From positions 8,147,001 through 8,211,000 of the forward strand of contig CM056875.1 in the NCBI GenBank assembly GCA_029876055.1: 64,000 nt of DNA, read 5' to 3'. The position numbers were made by a program, and so were the translations under genes. The stretch comes from Madurella fahalii. Lineage: Eukaryota > Ascomycota > Sordariomycetes > Sordariales. Within the stretch, counting starts at the first letter, position 1; each line of letters opens with the position of its first letter. The notes beneath the pieces were generated by a model. That model had not been told where the DNA came from. It did no database searches and saw only the letters and a list, made by a program, of their open reading frames with translations. Below are positions 13,046 to 23,837 of the stretch, piece by piece.

Positions 13046-15922
13046 ATGGCGGACTACGACCGCAGACAGGGCGGCGGAGGCGGCGGCGGCGGATACAATT
13101 CAAGAAAACGTCGCTATCGAGGTGGGTTCAATCTCTCGTGATAGCTTCATTTTCGCTCCCGTGGCGGGTTCAGACGCGGCGTTCCCGCCTACAATTGTTG
13201 CGCGCATCGCCATCAACCTTTCCAATCCACCCCCAATGTTTGGAGCCGCCTTTTTCTCCCCTCCCCCCAATCACCACCGAGAATCAGAAAGCAACTGACA
13301 AAAACAACCAAATAAAAAAACAGCCGACGATGACGACTACGACCGGCGCGGCCCCCGCCGCCGTTATGACGCGCCCCCCCACGTGCGCGTGCGCAAGGCG
13401 CTCATCGCCATCGCCGAGAACCCCATGAAGCCGTGGCACGACGAGGTGTCGTCGATCGCGACGCTCTTCACGGACAACTGGGACGACGAACTGCTGCGGG
13501 GCAACTTTGTCGACCTGGTGCTGCAGCTGGCGATCGAGCAGCCGCTCAAGACGCCGTTCACGGCCGCCGTCGTGCTGCTGGCCAACGTGACGCGCCCCGA
13601 GGTCGTGGATATGCTGCTGGCCAAGCTGTCCAAGGGCATCGAGGGCAAGATCGAGAAGGGCGAGTGGAGGGATGTGAAGCTTTATCTGAAGCTGCTGGGG
13701 TGCTTGCAGGGCGTTCTCGAGGGGGAGGGGGTTTTCCCCGTGCTGGAGGAACTTTTTGCGCGGGCGGTGGACTTGCAGACTGCTAGCTCGGAGGATGTGA
13801 GTTTTTGTTCCCGGTTCTTGGACGCCCTGGAGAGTTGTGGTTGATGCTGACTGATTTTGTGGCTAGACCATCGGGACGGAGATCGTCAAGATCATTCTCC
13901 TGACACTTCCGTACGTCATGGTGGCCGCGCCGGGCCAGTGGCATCAGAAGGCGGCGGATCTGATGGAGAAGACGGAGATTATCGCTTCAGAGCCGCACAC
14001 CCTGCAGACCCTGATCGAGCCGTATCACCCCGAGAGCGGCGAGGAGAACCAGGCGCCGTCCCAGAGCCTGATAGGACTACTGCAGAGCCAACTCCAGAAC
14101 GAGGCGAGCAACGGCTGGGCACTGTCTTGCTTGCCCAGGCCGTGGGAGTTCCCCCTGGGAGATGTCGAGCAGCAGTCAAAACTTGACAGTGCACCGAAAC
14201 ATGCGCTTCCGACCATCACCATCCCCGATACGGTCGTTACTGGGCCCCGGCCGCTGTTCCCGGAAATTCACTTTTCCGTCTATGCCAACCAGGATGTTGA
14301 GTCGGTACCCCCCGTGACAACCGCTGCGTCGTCCCTGATCCGGGACGCTCTGGTGGATACAATCAACATCCTCGACTACAACCGCAACGCCACCGCCCGC
14401 AATCTTATCGACCTAGATTGCTACTTTGCTCCTCGGACATTTGCGGCGCGCGCCACGCCGTTTGATAAGCTGCGCGACATCGAGCCGCCAAAGTCCACCT
14501 GGAAGCCCGAAGATGTTGCAGTCGATGCTGTCTTCTCTCAGCTCTTTCAACTCCCGACGCCAGAGCACAAGCTTGTCTATTACCACTCGGTGCTCACCGA
14601 GGCATGCAAGCTCGCGCCAGCGGCGATCGCGCCGAGTTTGGGCCGTGCCATCCGTTATCTCTACCGCAACTCTCCCCGTCTGGACCTGGAGCTCGCCAAC
14701 CGTTTCTTAGACTGGTTCTCACATCATCTTAGCAACTTTGGCTTCACGTGGAAATGGACAGAATGGGTAGATGACGTGTACCTGCCGGATTTGCACCCGC
14801 GCAAGGCATTCATCCATGGTGCACTCGACAAGGAGATCAGGCTCAGCTTCGCGCAGCGGATTAAGAACACCCTGCCAGACCCGTACAAGGAGCTCATTGG
14901 ACCCGACAAGGAGAAGGATGTGCCGGACTTCAAGTTTGCCAGTGATAGTAGGTTGCTGTGCTTGAGTTCCTCTTTCCTCGTTCCGATGTTGACATGATTC
15001 AGATACCCCCTTCGCCGCCGAAGGACGCGAGATCGCGGCCCTGCTCAAGCGGAAAGCCCCCGACGAAGAGATCGATGCCGTCATCCAGCGCATCCAGTCG
15101 CTTGCCATCGACTGCGAGATCGACGCGCTCGTGGCGAGCACCGACGTCTTTGTCACGTGCGTGCTGCACGTCGGGAGCAAGTCCTTGTCCCACGTCCTGG
15201 CCGCCATCGAGCGCACCAAGGACCGCCTCGCTGACGCCGGCGCCGCCTCGGACGCCGCGCGCACCCAAATCATCTCGGCCGTCATGGCCTACTGGTCCGC
15301 CCACCCGGGCGTCGCAATCTCTATCATCGAGAAGCTGCTCAACTACAGCATCCTGACCCCGGCAACCGTCATCAACTGGGCGCTTGTCGGCCGCGCGGGG
15401 TCCACGCGAGGCGAAGCCCTTGCCGCGGCACACATTTACGAGCTGGTGTTCAACACGGTCATCAAGGTCACGGGCCGCGTGCGGCAGGTCGCGCTCAAGG
15501 CAGATCACCGGCCCCAGCCCGACGCCATGGCGACGGACGAGAACAGCAACAGCGACGAAAACACCGTGACCCGCGACATCGAGACCAAGGCGATGCGCGC
15601 GCTGTTCGCCGCCATCGAGGACGCGCTGACGTCGTGGGCGACGGGGAGCAAGGACGAGATGATAGAGACGAGCGACGGCGACGGCGGGAGCGAGAGTGAG
15701 TTGCTCGTGCGGCGGTGGGGCGAGCGGTGGCTGCGCGTCTTCAAGAGGCGGGCGGCCATCGAAGAGGCGTTTCTGATCGAGGCTGCCAAGGAGAGGGCGA
15801 GGAGGGCTGAGGAGGCGGCCGCTGCTGCTGCCCAGGCGAGTAAGGATAAGGGGGTTGAGAATGAGAATGGAAAGGGGCCGGTTGTGGGAGTGGAAGGGGA
15901 GGTGGTGATGAATACCCAGTGA
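13046..15922 (+). CDS. cbc1: Nuclear cap-binding complex large subunit CBC80/NCBP1, 4 exons
   Basis: Exons 13046-13121, 13324-13796, 13867-14947 and 15003-15922 give 849 residues, close to yeast Sto1 and human NCBP1. The start MADYDRRQ is followed by a glycine run and a basic Arg-rich patch (about residues 16-40) that resembles a nuclear localisation signal. The conserved MIF4G-type helical region begins at VRKALIAIAENPMKPWHDEV. The middle carries the HPRKAFIHGALDKEIRLSFA segment, and the tail RRWGERWLRVFKRRAAIEEAF is typical of the family. The C-terminus adds an Ala/Glu-rich coiled stretch. The protein forms the CBC80-CBC20 heterodimer on the m7G cap of nascent RNA and links transcription, splicing and export; this is family knowledge. 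Exon 1 is short (76 nt), and intron 1 (202 nt) is the longest. Confidence 0.93.
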
Positions 15923-16526
15923 AAAGAGGGGGGGGGGGTGGCAGTGGGTTCCTAGTTGGGTTTGTGAACAGGGCTCTACGGGCTGGGAAATTTCGCTCTC
16001 TCACAGAGGCTCAACAGTAATTTACCAGCCATTTCCGGTGGTGACAGGGTGGCCCGGTTGCATTGTACGAGTTGTATCATTACGCCCGCAGAACACCATC
16101 TTCGGGCGGCTGCTGCAGGGAGGGAGGTCTCCGGACAGGATAGGAAGGGCATCTTCGAGGCGATCTGTCCTTTATATTCAGATGATCAGGTCGCGCGGTG
16201 GAGGGGACTTCAATCTCGGCGCAGAATAAAAGGCAAACTTTGAAACATCTGGGTATCTATTGTTTTCTGGGGGTTTTCCTAGCTTGTTTTCTTCTGGACT
16301 AATATGCAGCTACGGAACCTGCTCCACCATATTCGCTGTTTCCCGTCCGGACAATTGATCCCATGGACCCCAAGAGGGTCTCATTATTCTCCGTCTAGGG
16401 AACATGACGGATGCTGGTTTATGGCTGCCGCGGATGTTAGCCCTTGTGAAAGTCCGGGGGAGGAGCTCTCGCCGCTAACCCGCTGAAGAAGTATAGCCGT
16501 GAAGCTGACATACACGATAGCCGCAG
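15923..16526. other. Interval between cbc1 and a small spliced gene
   Basis: Holds the cbc1 3' end (with an 11-G run near 15,930). An open frame on the plus strand at 16049-16243 has fairly coding-like third positions and a CTSC motif but no recognised family. Some of it may be 5' exons or leader of the small gene that ends at 16831; I could not connect them with confidence. Confidence 0.4.
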
Positions 16527-16831
16527 TCATCCAAGTGCTCCACGAGTCCTCTGCTCGGCCCACAAGGATGTGACTTGGCGTCTTCCATCGGGCATTTCGT
16601 TGTATATCGCTATCTGGTTCTCGCTGAAAAGATACGCTTTGATGTGGGGCCGCCGAAGCAGAAGGTGATGGAGTCGGTTATCGATCCGTTCCGGGCGGCG
16701 ATGGTGAGTTGGGTCTCCCTCTATCTCTCCTTCGATTCCCAAACATCTTTAATTCTCTAAAACGGCCGCAGATCGAGGAGCACGGAATAGACCCGGAATC
16801 AATGATGACCGGCAGCCACGATGTGCTCTAG
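16527..16831 (+). CDS. Unidentified small protein, 3' exons only, convergent with hsh49
   Basis: Two exons can be read: an open stretch up to 16703, and 16772-16831 with stop TAG at 16829. The intron 16704-16771 (68 nt) has a good GTGAGT donor, a CTAAAAC branch-like site and a CAG acceptor in phase. The C-terminal sequence reads KVMESVIDPFRAAM then IEEHGIDPESMMTGSHDVL, with GC-rich third positions. I do not recognise the family. The 5' limit is uncertain: the frame opens after a stop at 16518, and the CAG at 16524-16526 could be an acceptor, so I give 16527 as the earliest supported base. The stop codon overlaps the hsh49 stop on the other strand by two bases. This could also be a decayed fragment of a longer gene. 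Confidence 0.42.
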
Positions 16832-18117
16832 CGCCGGACAAAACCGCCCGGTGGTGCAGGCGGTGCGCCAAAGCCCGGAGGAACGGCCCCAGGAGGGGGC
16901 ACGAAACCTGGGGGAAGCGGGGCGCCGGGAGGAGGGGCACCCGCGAAGCCGCCGGGCGGCGGCATGCCGGGATATATGGGCTGCGGCGGTCCGGGTGGCC
17001 CGGGCGGTCCAGGGGGTCCAGCAGGGAATCCTGCTGGCGGATGGTGGAAGCCGCCGACAGGGCCGCCAAAGCCGGCATGGCTTGGCGGGGGCCGTGCTGG
17101 AAGACCGGATGGCGCGGGAGGGAGGCCACCCGCCATACGGCCGGCGCCGCCCACTGCTGACGGTATGCCACTGAAGGCTGGGGGAGGAGGCACGGCACGG
17201 CCCATGGCGCCAGGAACAGGAACGGGAACAGGAACGGGAGCGGGAGCGGGAACAGGAGGTATGCCACCGTATCCAGCTGCGGCGGCGACCGGGGCCACCC
17301 GAGGGACGCTGACGGGGGGACGGCTGCGGAGGGATCGATGACGGGCGGAACACCGGCAGCCGGACCGGTAGGGGCTCCTGCTACGGAGGCTGACATGTGG
17401 AAGGCGGGAGGTAGCGGTTGTTGCTCGGGAACAATGTTGTGCTTCTTGCCCTCAGCAGCCAGCTTGCGCTCTGCCTCGTCGCCGTGGCGCTCGCCCTTGC
17501 CGTCCTTCTTGTAGGCGTACTCCACCGTAATAGCCTTGCTGAGCAGATACTGCCCGTTCATGGTGGCCCGCGCGGCATCGCTCGCCTCGAAAGAGTCAAA
17601 GCTGACAAAGCCATAGCCCTTCGATATGTTGTTGTCGTCGCGGACGATGTTTGGCTGGCGCAGGATCTGGCCAAACTGGCTGAAGGTATCGTAGAGGATC
17701 TTCTCATCGACCTGAGGATCGAGGTTGTTGATAAACAGTTCGGCTCCTATGTCGACCGTCTTTTGTTTGTCGGCGCTCGCCTTGTTGACGCGAATCGGCT
17801 TGCCCCAGACGCGGATCCCGTTTAGCACCTTGGCGGCGTACTCGGCCGACGCGGGCGTGTCGAACTCGACGAAGCCGTAGCCCTGATGCGTCTGCGACAC
17901 CCTGTCCTGCGGCATGTGCACCTGTCGCACCGGCCCAACCTGCGTCATGAGCTCTGAGAGCAGCTCCTGGGTGAATCTCTCATCAATATTACCGACGTAA
18001 ACGGTGGCATCCTTATTTTGTTCCCTGATTCCCGTTAGGTCACGGCCATTTGACGGGATGATGGGATGCAGAAATGGGTGAAAAATGAACCCGGGGGGCC
18101 TACCAATGCTTCGACAT
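16828..18117 (-). CDS. hsh49: Spliceosomal SF3b subunit 4 (Hsh49), two RRMs, frameshifted in this sequence
   Basis: Exon 1 is the 14-nt segment 18117-18104 (MSKH plus two bases); exon 2 runs 18024-16828. The joined start reads MSKHWEQNKDATVYVGNIDE, the conserved Hsh49 beginning. RRM1 (RNP2 VYVGNI, RNP1 GYGFVEF) and RRM2 (RNP2 LFINNL, RNP1 GYGFVSF) are complete. A long Pro/Gly-rich tail (GMPPPGGFAGAPPPGAPLPP) follows and ends in GGFVRR. The RRM frame and the tail frame differ by one base: exon lengths total 1211, not a multiple of three. The switch falls at or near a run of six G at 17314-17319, where one extra base restores a continuous tail of about 403 residues. A 77-nt intron with a poor GTGTTC donor is the weaker alternative. 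SF3b4 binds pre-mRNA near the branch site in U2 snRNP. The start lies 445 bp from tom7, transcribed the other way. Confidence 0.9.
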
Positions 18118-18562
18118 TTTGACGCGCCGCCGACGCGACTCGTTGAACTACACACCGGTACCTGCCTAGGCCGATTGAATTATTGGAGCGGCGGCAACGA
18201 ATCTATATGATGTAGTCACGGCGAGGCGAGGGGGGACGTGACGGATTACAGCCGAATTTTCTGTAGCCGTGGATGGAACAAGGCTGTGGAAGAGGAAGCT
18301 GTGGCGGGTGGGTACTATACTTTTTGTTTTACAGGGGTGCTTCAACAGGGGGTTGCGCTGGTTCAGCCGCGCCAAGCTCTTCGAGCCAAGGCCCGGCCAA
18401 AAAACCATTCTGCGTCGAGCATCATCAATCGAAGACCGAAGACCTCCGTTGCGCCATCAACGATTCCACGCCGATAACAGTACGTCCTCTGGTGCACAAT
18501 CGCATCCCGCAGTCTTCTAATGAGCCTGATAGATATCGAATCTCCAAGAATCCCCGGTCAAG
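18118..18562. promoter_or_regulatory. Divergent promoter region of hsh49 and tom7
   Basis: A 445-bp interval separates the two start codons, which face away from each other. No TATA box stands out. This region must hold both promoters unless one leader is very short. Confidence 0.6.
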
Positions 18563-18963
18563 ATGTTCGCCCTTTCAGAAGAGTCCAAGGTTCGTCTACC
18601 GATTGATTCCCGGCGTCCACGACAGAACGCGCTGACCGACTGCCACGTCAGGAGCGCATTGGCAAGATCATTGAGATCTCGCGGGTCGCTATTCACTAGT
18701 ACGTGCGGACGAGCTCCCAGCGTCGAGCATAAACGATCTCTGACCGTAGCAGTGGCTACCTGCCTCTAATCCTCTACCTTGGTATGCAGTCGCCGTCCGG
18801 CGCCTCTTCCCGATGACGGGAACAGCTGTACTGACTGTTACTAGGCTACACTCGGAGCGAGCCTCGGCCATCCATCATCCGGTATGTCGACCAAGACAAT
18901 GCACACTTAAATGCTCGTGATGATCCTGACGATTCTCACAGCCTTCTCTCGCCGCTCTCCTAA
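18563..18963 (+). CDS. tom7: Mitochondrial import receptor subunit Tom7, five exons for 53 residues
   Basis: Exons 18563-18589, 18652-18698, 18753-18781, 18845-18881 and 18942-18963 join in phase to a 53-residue protein that starts MFALSEESKERIGKI, continues VAIHYGYLPLILYLGYTRS and ends RLLSPLS. This is the Tom7 pattern: a short cytosolic N-terminus, one membrane span with the conserved GYLPLILYLGYT core, and a Pro-containing C-terminus. Tom7 is a small subunit of the outer-membrane TOM complex and modulates its assembly; this is family knowledge. All four introns (54-63 nt) are GT-AG with GTTCGT, GTACGT, GTATGC and GTATGT donors. The gene is too fragmented to show as an open frame, and exon 5 has only 22 nt including the stop. 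Confidence 0.9.
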
Positions 18964-19457
18964 ACCACAGAAAATGATGGGCAAGAGACTCCCACGGACT
19001 GTACAACTATGACGAAAAGCAGCCAGCCGTCCGCGAAGAACGGCGCCGCGGCATGAGGAATGGGGTTTGGGCGCGGGCGCTGGCGCTGGCATTGGCATAG
19101 GTGTGGGCGTGGGCATGGACGAATGGGAAATGGGAACTGCTAGACTCACCACCATAACTGTATTGTACATTATAATAACGAACCAACTCCAACAGACGAC
19201 AACAGCATCTAGATAACCCATTTCGGAATTTTTACGATTTGTCGATGTTCCCGTTTTGCGGTCTGCGACTTTTTCTCTTTCCAACCTTCGGCCGAGAGGG
19301 CCCCGGGTATTTTTGACAGGCGGACCGACCAGGGCCTCCTTGCGTCATTCCACTTCCTGCTCACCACACCACTTTTTCTCAGATATTCACAGCCGTTGAA
19401 ATCCACCAACAACGTCGCCTCCGGCCCCATGTAGCAACCACAAACTAGACGTCTCAT
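18964..19457. other. tom7 3' flank and carrier promoter
   Basis: No gene seen. At 19068-19125 there is an imperfect GGCGTGGGC/GGCGCTGGC tandem stretch. The carrier start follows about 330 bases later. Confidence 0.5.
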
Positions 19458-20594
19458 ATGACGGAAACTAACGATGCGGGCCTTTCCCGCGCGCTGGTCG
19501 AGACGGTCGCCGGCCTCTCGGCCGGGTCCATGGCCACCCTGATAGTGCACCCGCTGGACATCGTCAAGACACGCATGCAAAGTAGGCCGGCTGCTATAGT
19601 TCCCGCCCGATATGAATATAAGGATTGAAAAACCACGACAGTGCTAACATAACCCCGCCGGCTAGTCCACCGCAGCTCCGTCGCCCCAGCCACGTCCCTC
19701 ACCACCGTCTCGCTCATCCGCTCCCTCGCTGCGACCGACCGCCCGCTCGCGGCCCTCTACCGCGGCCTCACCCCGAACCTCCTCGGCAACGCCACCAGCT
19801 GGGCGTCCTTCTTCTTCTTCAAGTCGCGCCTCGAGCGGGGGATCGCCCACCTCCGCGGGGACGACGCCGACAGCACGCTGCAGTCCCTCTCGGGCCCGCA
19901 GCGGCGCCTCTCCCCCGCCGACTTCTTCGTCGTCTCGCTCGCCGCCGGCGCGCTGACGCAGGTCATCACCAACCCCATCTGGGTGCTCAAGACGCGCATG
20001 CTGTCCTCGGACCGCTCCGCCGCCGGCGCCTACCCGAGCATGTGGTCCGGCGCGGCGAGGCTGCTGCGCGAGGAAGGCCTGTGGGGGTTCTACCGGGGCC
20101 TGGGGGTGGGCATGTTGGCCGTGAGCCACGGGGCGGTGCAGTTCGCCGTCTACGACCCGGCCAGGAGAATGTACCTTGCCAGGAGGAGGCGGCGCTGGGA
20201 GGAGACGCACCAGGCACCACAGACACCTCCCGGTGGCGGCGACCCTCGGGAAAGGGGAAGTGCCGCGGAGGCGGATCAGGTGTCGAATGAAGCCACGGTG
20301 GTGCTGTCGACTGTTTCGAAGCTCGTTGCCGGCGCCGCGACGTATCCGCTTCAGGTGCTCAGGAGCCGGTTGCAGCATTATGATGCTGAGGCGCAGTTCG
20401 GAAAGGGGGTGACTGGCGTGGTGAGGAAGCTCTGGCGCGAGGAGGGGTTCAGGGGGTTTTATAGGGGGGTTATGCCCGGCGTGGTGAGAGTGTTACCGGC
20501 GACGTGGGTGACGTTCTTGGTGTACGAAAATGTAAAGTATTATTTGCCGCGATGGGCACGGGATACTGGGGGAGAAGATCATGTGGCGGCATAG
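19458..20594 (+). CDS. flx1: Mitochondrial carrier, FAD/folate transporter (Flx1-like)
   Basis: Two exons, 19458-19581 and 19666-20594, give 350 residues. The three signature repeats of the SLC25 family are PLDIVKTRMQ, PIWVLKTRML and PLQVLRSRLQ. The tryptophan in the second signature is characteristic of the FAD/folate/pyrimidine branch, as is the PNLLGNATSWASFFFFKSR segment in repeat 1. Each repeat ends with an EGxxGFYRG-type motif (EEGLWGFYRGL, EEGFRGFYRGV). The loop between repeats 2 and 3 is long (about 40 residues, Arg/Glu/Pro-rich). Family members exchange FAD or folates across the inner mitochondrial membrane. Assignment to the carrier family is firm; the choice of Flx1 over a folate carrier is inferred from the motifs only. 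Confidence 0.82.
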
Positions 20595-22109
20595 ACATAG
20601 ACCGGGCGGCTGGAGTTTTGGTGGACGAGTTCCATCCGTGTGTCTACTCAGGTAGTATGGCGTCGTGTTCCGTTCCATGTAGGCTAGACTCCGCCTTCTA
20701 GGCTGACAGGTTATTGAGGTAGTTCAGGGAAGAATCGGGCCAACATCGACAGTGGCCTGATCATGTCGTAGCATATCCCCCATCTGTGACCGTGGCATGA
20801 CCCGCGGGGCGGACTAAATGGTTCTCAGGCGAATATATTAAGCGCTTTCAACTCATCGAGTGACACTTGTGTGTAATTGATGGCGGTAGTGGCATTTCCG
20901 ACAATCTTCCTGCTAGTATTCGTCTAAAGATTACTCTGGAGGGGACGGAAACTGGAAGGTTTGGTTCGCAATAGGGACAAGATTAACCAAGTTAAAGCAA
21001 GTCTGTTTACCTATTCTTCACTCCAACGAGAGCGGCGCCAACTACTTCCCCCAAGTCACGGTCTTCGGCATTATATGAATATCTGCGTCGCGCTCCTTCC
21101 ACGCTATTATCATACGAGCGGATTTCCTCAGTGCTGCAAGTATTGCGCAGGATACAAATGGAAGGGAGCCAAGTGGAATACATACAGTGCCTGTTTTGCA
21201 TACACTCTCAGCTCGAATCATATCAATGGCGGCCGGTCAGCATCTTGGCTGAAGAACATACGAGTGCAGTCACCATGGAGGGCTGGCAAACTATCCAACA
21301 TCGAGAAGGACCGCAGCATCCCAGCCGAAACCAGCACCTTTACTCCCTTCGTTTCACCCTTAAGGTCTACATATCGCAATCCCCCGGAATCCAAACCTGG
21401 GGCTTGGTTCAGCAACGTTCCAGACATGTTAGGCTTTAGGAAGTCTTGATCACAACCTCATCAGATACCAGTCGATTCAACCAGAACGAAGGTGGCTCCC
21501 GAAATCCCCATGCTATGCTTTTGAGCTAATATCAGCGACATTGGCTGGCTGATACGAGGCCCAATACCAAATAATCCGGCCGCGTCGTCTCGTACTCCAG
21601 CATAAGGAGGGACCGATAATTCTCCATGCAATGACACGTAATTAAGATCAACAGCCAACAGATCCATCTCAATAATCCAGAACTCAAAGCAGTATGCCGG
21701 AACCTCCTATTCAGGGCAGTACTGCGTCTAGAAACTCAAAAAGAAGGAAAGCTCAAAACCCGAAACTCAGGCAGCGGCGGCCACAAAAGCAAAGAAACAA
21801 CCTAACCCAAAACACACAATGCGTAGAATCCGAATACACCCACCTCAGGCGGCCCATCTTCTTAGCCCAGAGAAACCAACACACCGCCAACTTGCCCCCA
21901 TCAAGTGAAGCGCATCTCCTAGCCAGGCCTAGCCCGAACCCCCACCTCTACCGCACCTTTAATGAAAAAGGAGATCAAACTTCAGCTCGGCCCCGAAATA
22001 ACCAGGGCGGCACGACCCCTGAGGGGAAATGTGAGGAGTCACAGCACCCGCTGCCAGGGCGAACAAACAACTGGGACTGCAAGGTTCCTGTAATCCATCG
22101 ACAAGGCTG

Positions 22110-22240
22110 ATGACTAGTCCAAACATCGACGGCAACGGCAACGCAACGGCAGCAACGGTAACAACGGCAGCAATGACAACTACCACGACGACGACGAGAC
22201 CACAGCAACAATAACAGGAACAACAACAACCACAGCAATT
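22110..22240 (+). repeat. Imperfect CAA/ACG/GCA simple-sequence stretch
   Basis: A low-complexity run built from CAACGG, ACG and CAA units. One frame from the ATG at 22110 reads Asn, Thr, Ala and Gln-rich residues and then stops. It has no flanking coding signal, so I treat it as simple sequence and not as a gene. Confidence 0.6.
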
Positions 22241-23728
22241 TCTCTTGTAATCTCGACAACCAAGGTAAAGAACGAGCCTAAATAATAATAATCAAAATAA
22301 TACAATAAAGTTGTAAGCGCAGCATCAAGGAGGGTGCACTCGGTAGAGATATTCCTGCACATTCTGATCGGATCGGAGCTGGCAAGGTATGCGCCACGAT
22401 GCACATTACCTACATGGATACGTATGCAGCAGAGAGAGAAGGGAAAGAGGAGACGACGACACGAAGGGGAAAAAAAAAGCCACCCCAAAAAAACGCCCCT
22501 CCTTCACAACAGGCAAGACAGCACGAGACGAGCAAATCGTCAGCACTCTTACATAACTCCTTGACTAAGCCACTGTATACATGTATTATTTCCGAACCAC
22601 ATCGTGGCCCGGACATCACTTCTTCCCTCTCAGCCTCGCAGCAGCCGTCCGAACACTTGCGCATCTCTCACTTTCACTCTGACATACACACACCCACACT
22701 CTCGCTCTCCCATATCATCCTCCCTACTCCGTATATATTCACCTACCGGAAGCGTTGCGCCCAGGAATCCCCAGCACTTTTGACCCGGCGAGGTATCATC
22801 GGAGGGTGCCGGCAACACTGCCGGTCAGCGTGCCGGGAAGACTGCCGGAACGTCGTCCACAGAAAAAAGACGACGGTGGCTCTGTAGTACTACGCCAAAG
22901 CGTAACACGACAGCAGAACCCTCGCAGAGTAGCACGCATCACCTGCAAGTTCTCGGCAAAGAAGGCAAAAACAAAAAAAAAAAAGCCCAGAGAAAAACAA
23001 CAAGGGGACAGACGTCAACGCTGGCTCATACCTGCATTTTTTAGATGGCAGTATGCATGCAGGTTTCCGGCCGTCGGCGGCCTATATCGGCTCTTCTTTT
23101 TTTGTTGAGAGTCTTCGCACACACGCACACTCATTGATACCTTGCCCAGTAATTGCCCCGGTTTTCCTGTTCAATACTCTTCTTTGCCAGCGTTACTTCG
23201 CAGCAGCAAAGCATGTTTGGCGTTCTCGTCCTTCGCTTGCTCGATTCTCCATCAGGAAGGCACCGCGAGAATCCAATGCGGGATCCAATGTATGGGAGTT
23301 AGTTCTCGTTCCAAGATCCATGGTCCGAAAACCGTCGGGAGCGAAACAAAAAGGACATCGATACTTTTGATATGTACAGTACCACGGATACGGTAGAAGC
23401 GTATGACTTTTCCGAGACGCCCCATGGCTCCCTGTCGATCGGCCGGGGGAAAAAAAAAATATCACAAAAATGTTTGCACTACATGAACCAGGCGCAGGGC
23501 GGGCACTTTGATGCTTAGCGTCCGGTTTGCCCAAGGAAAGGAGAAAGAGTGGCGACGAGTCCCCCGGCAATGAAGTCGATGCTAATAGAACTTAGACCTG
23601 CAAAGGTAGCTAGCGCGGGAAAGAGGCGAAGAAACCGAGACATTGGACCCTGATGGAGATCAGTCTTGCCTTGTCTTACCTTTGGAGAATATCTCGCCAT
23701 CCGTGCCGGCTCCCATCCCACCAGAGAT

Positions 23729-23837
23729 TGGGGCTATCACCATGGGGCTATCACCATGGGGGCTGTCACTATGGGGCTTTCACCATTGGGCTTTGTGGTG
23801 GTCCCCCCCCCCCCCCCCCTTTTTTTTTTTTTTTTTT
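23729..23837 (+). repeat. 14-15 bp minisatellite joined to a C17T18 homopolymer pair
   Basis: Four to five tandem copies of a unit near GGGGCTATCACCAT occupy 23729 to about 23796. The first two copies are identical and later ones differ by single changes. A C17 run (23803-23819) and a T18 run (23820-23837) follow almost directly. The homopyrimidine block could adopt a triplex (H-DNA) form. Confidence 0.85.

Noticed and set aside
20961..21449. A 162-codon plus-strand frame downstream of the carrier gene
   Set aside because: No domain, codon use unlike the real genes around it, and no splice partners.
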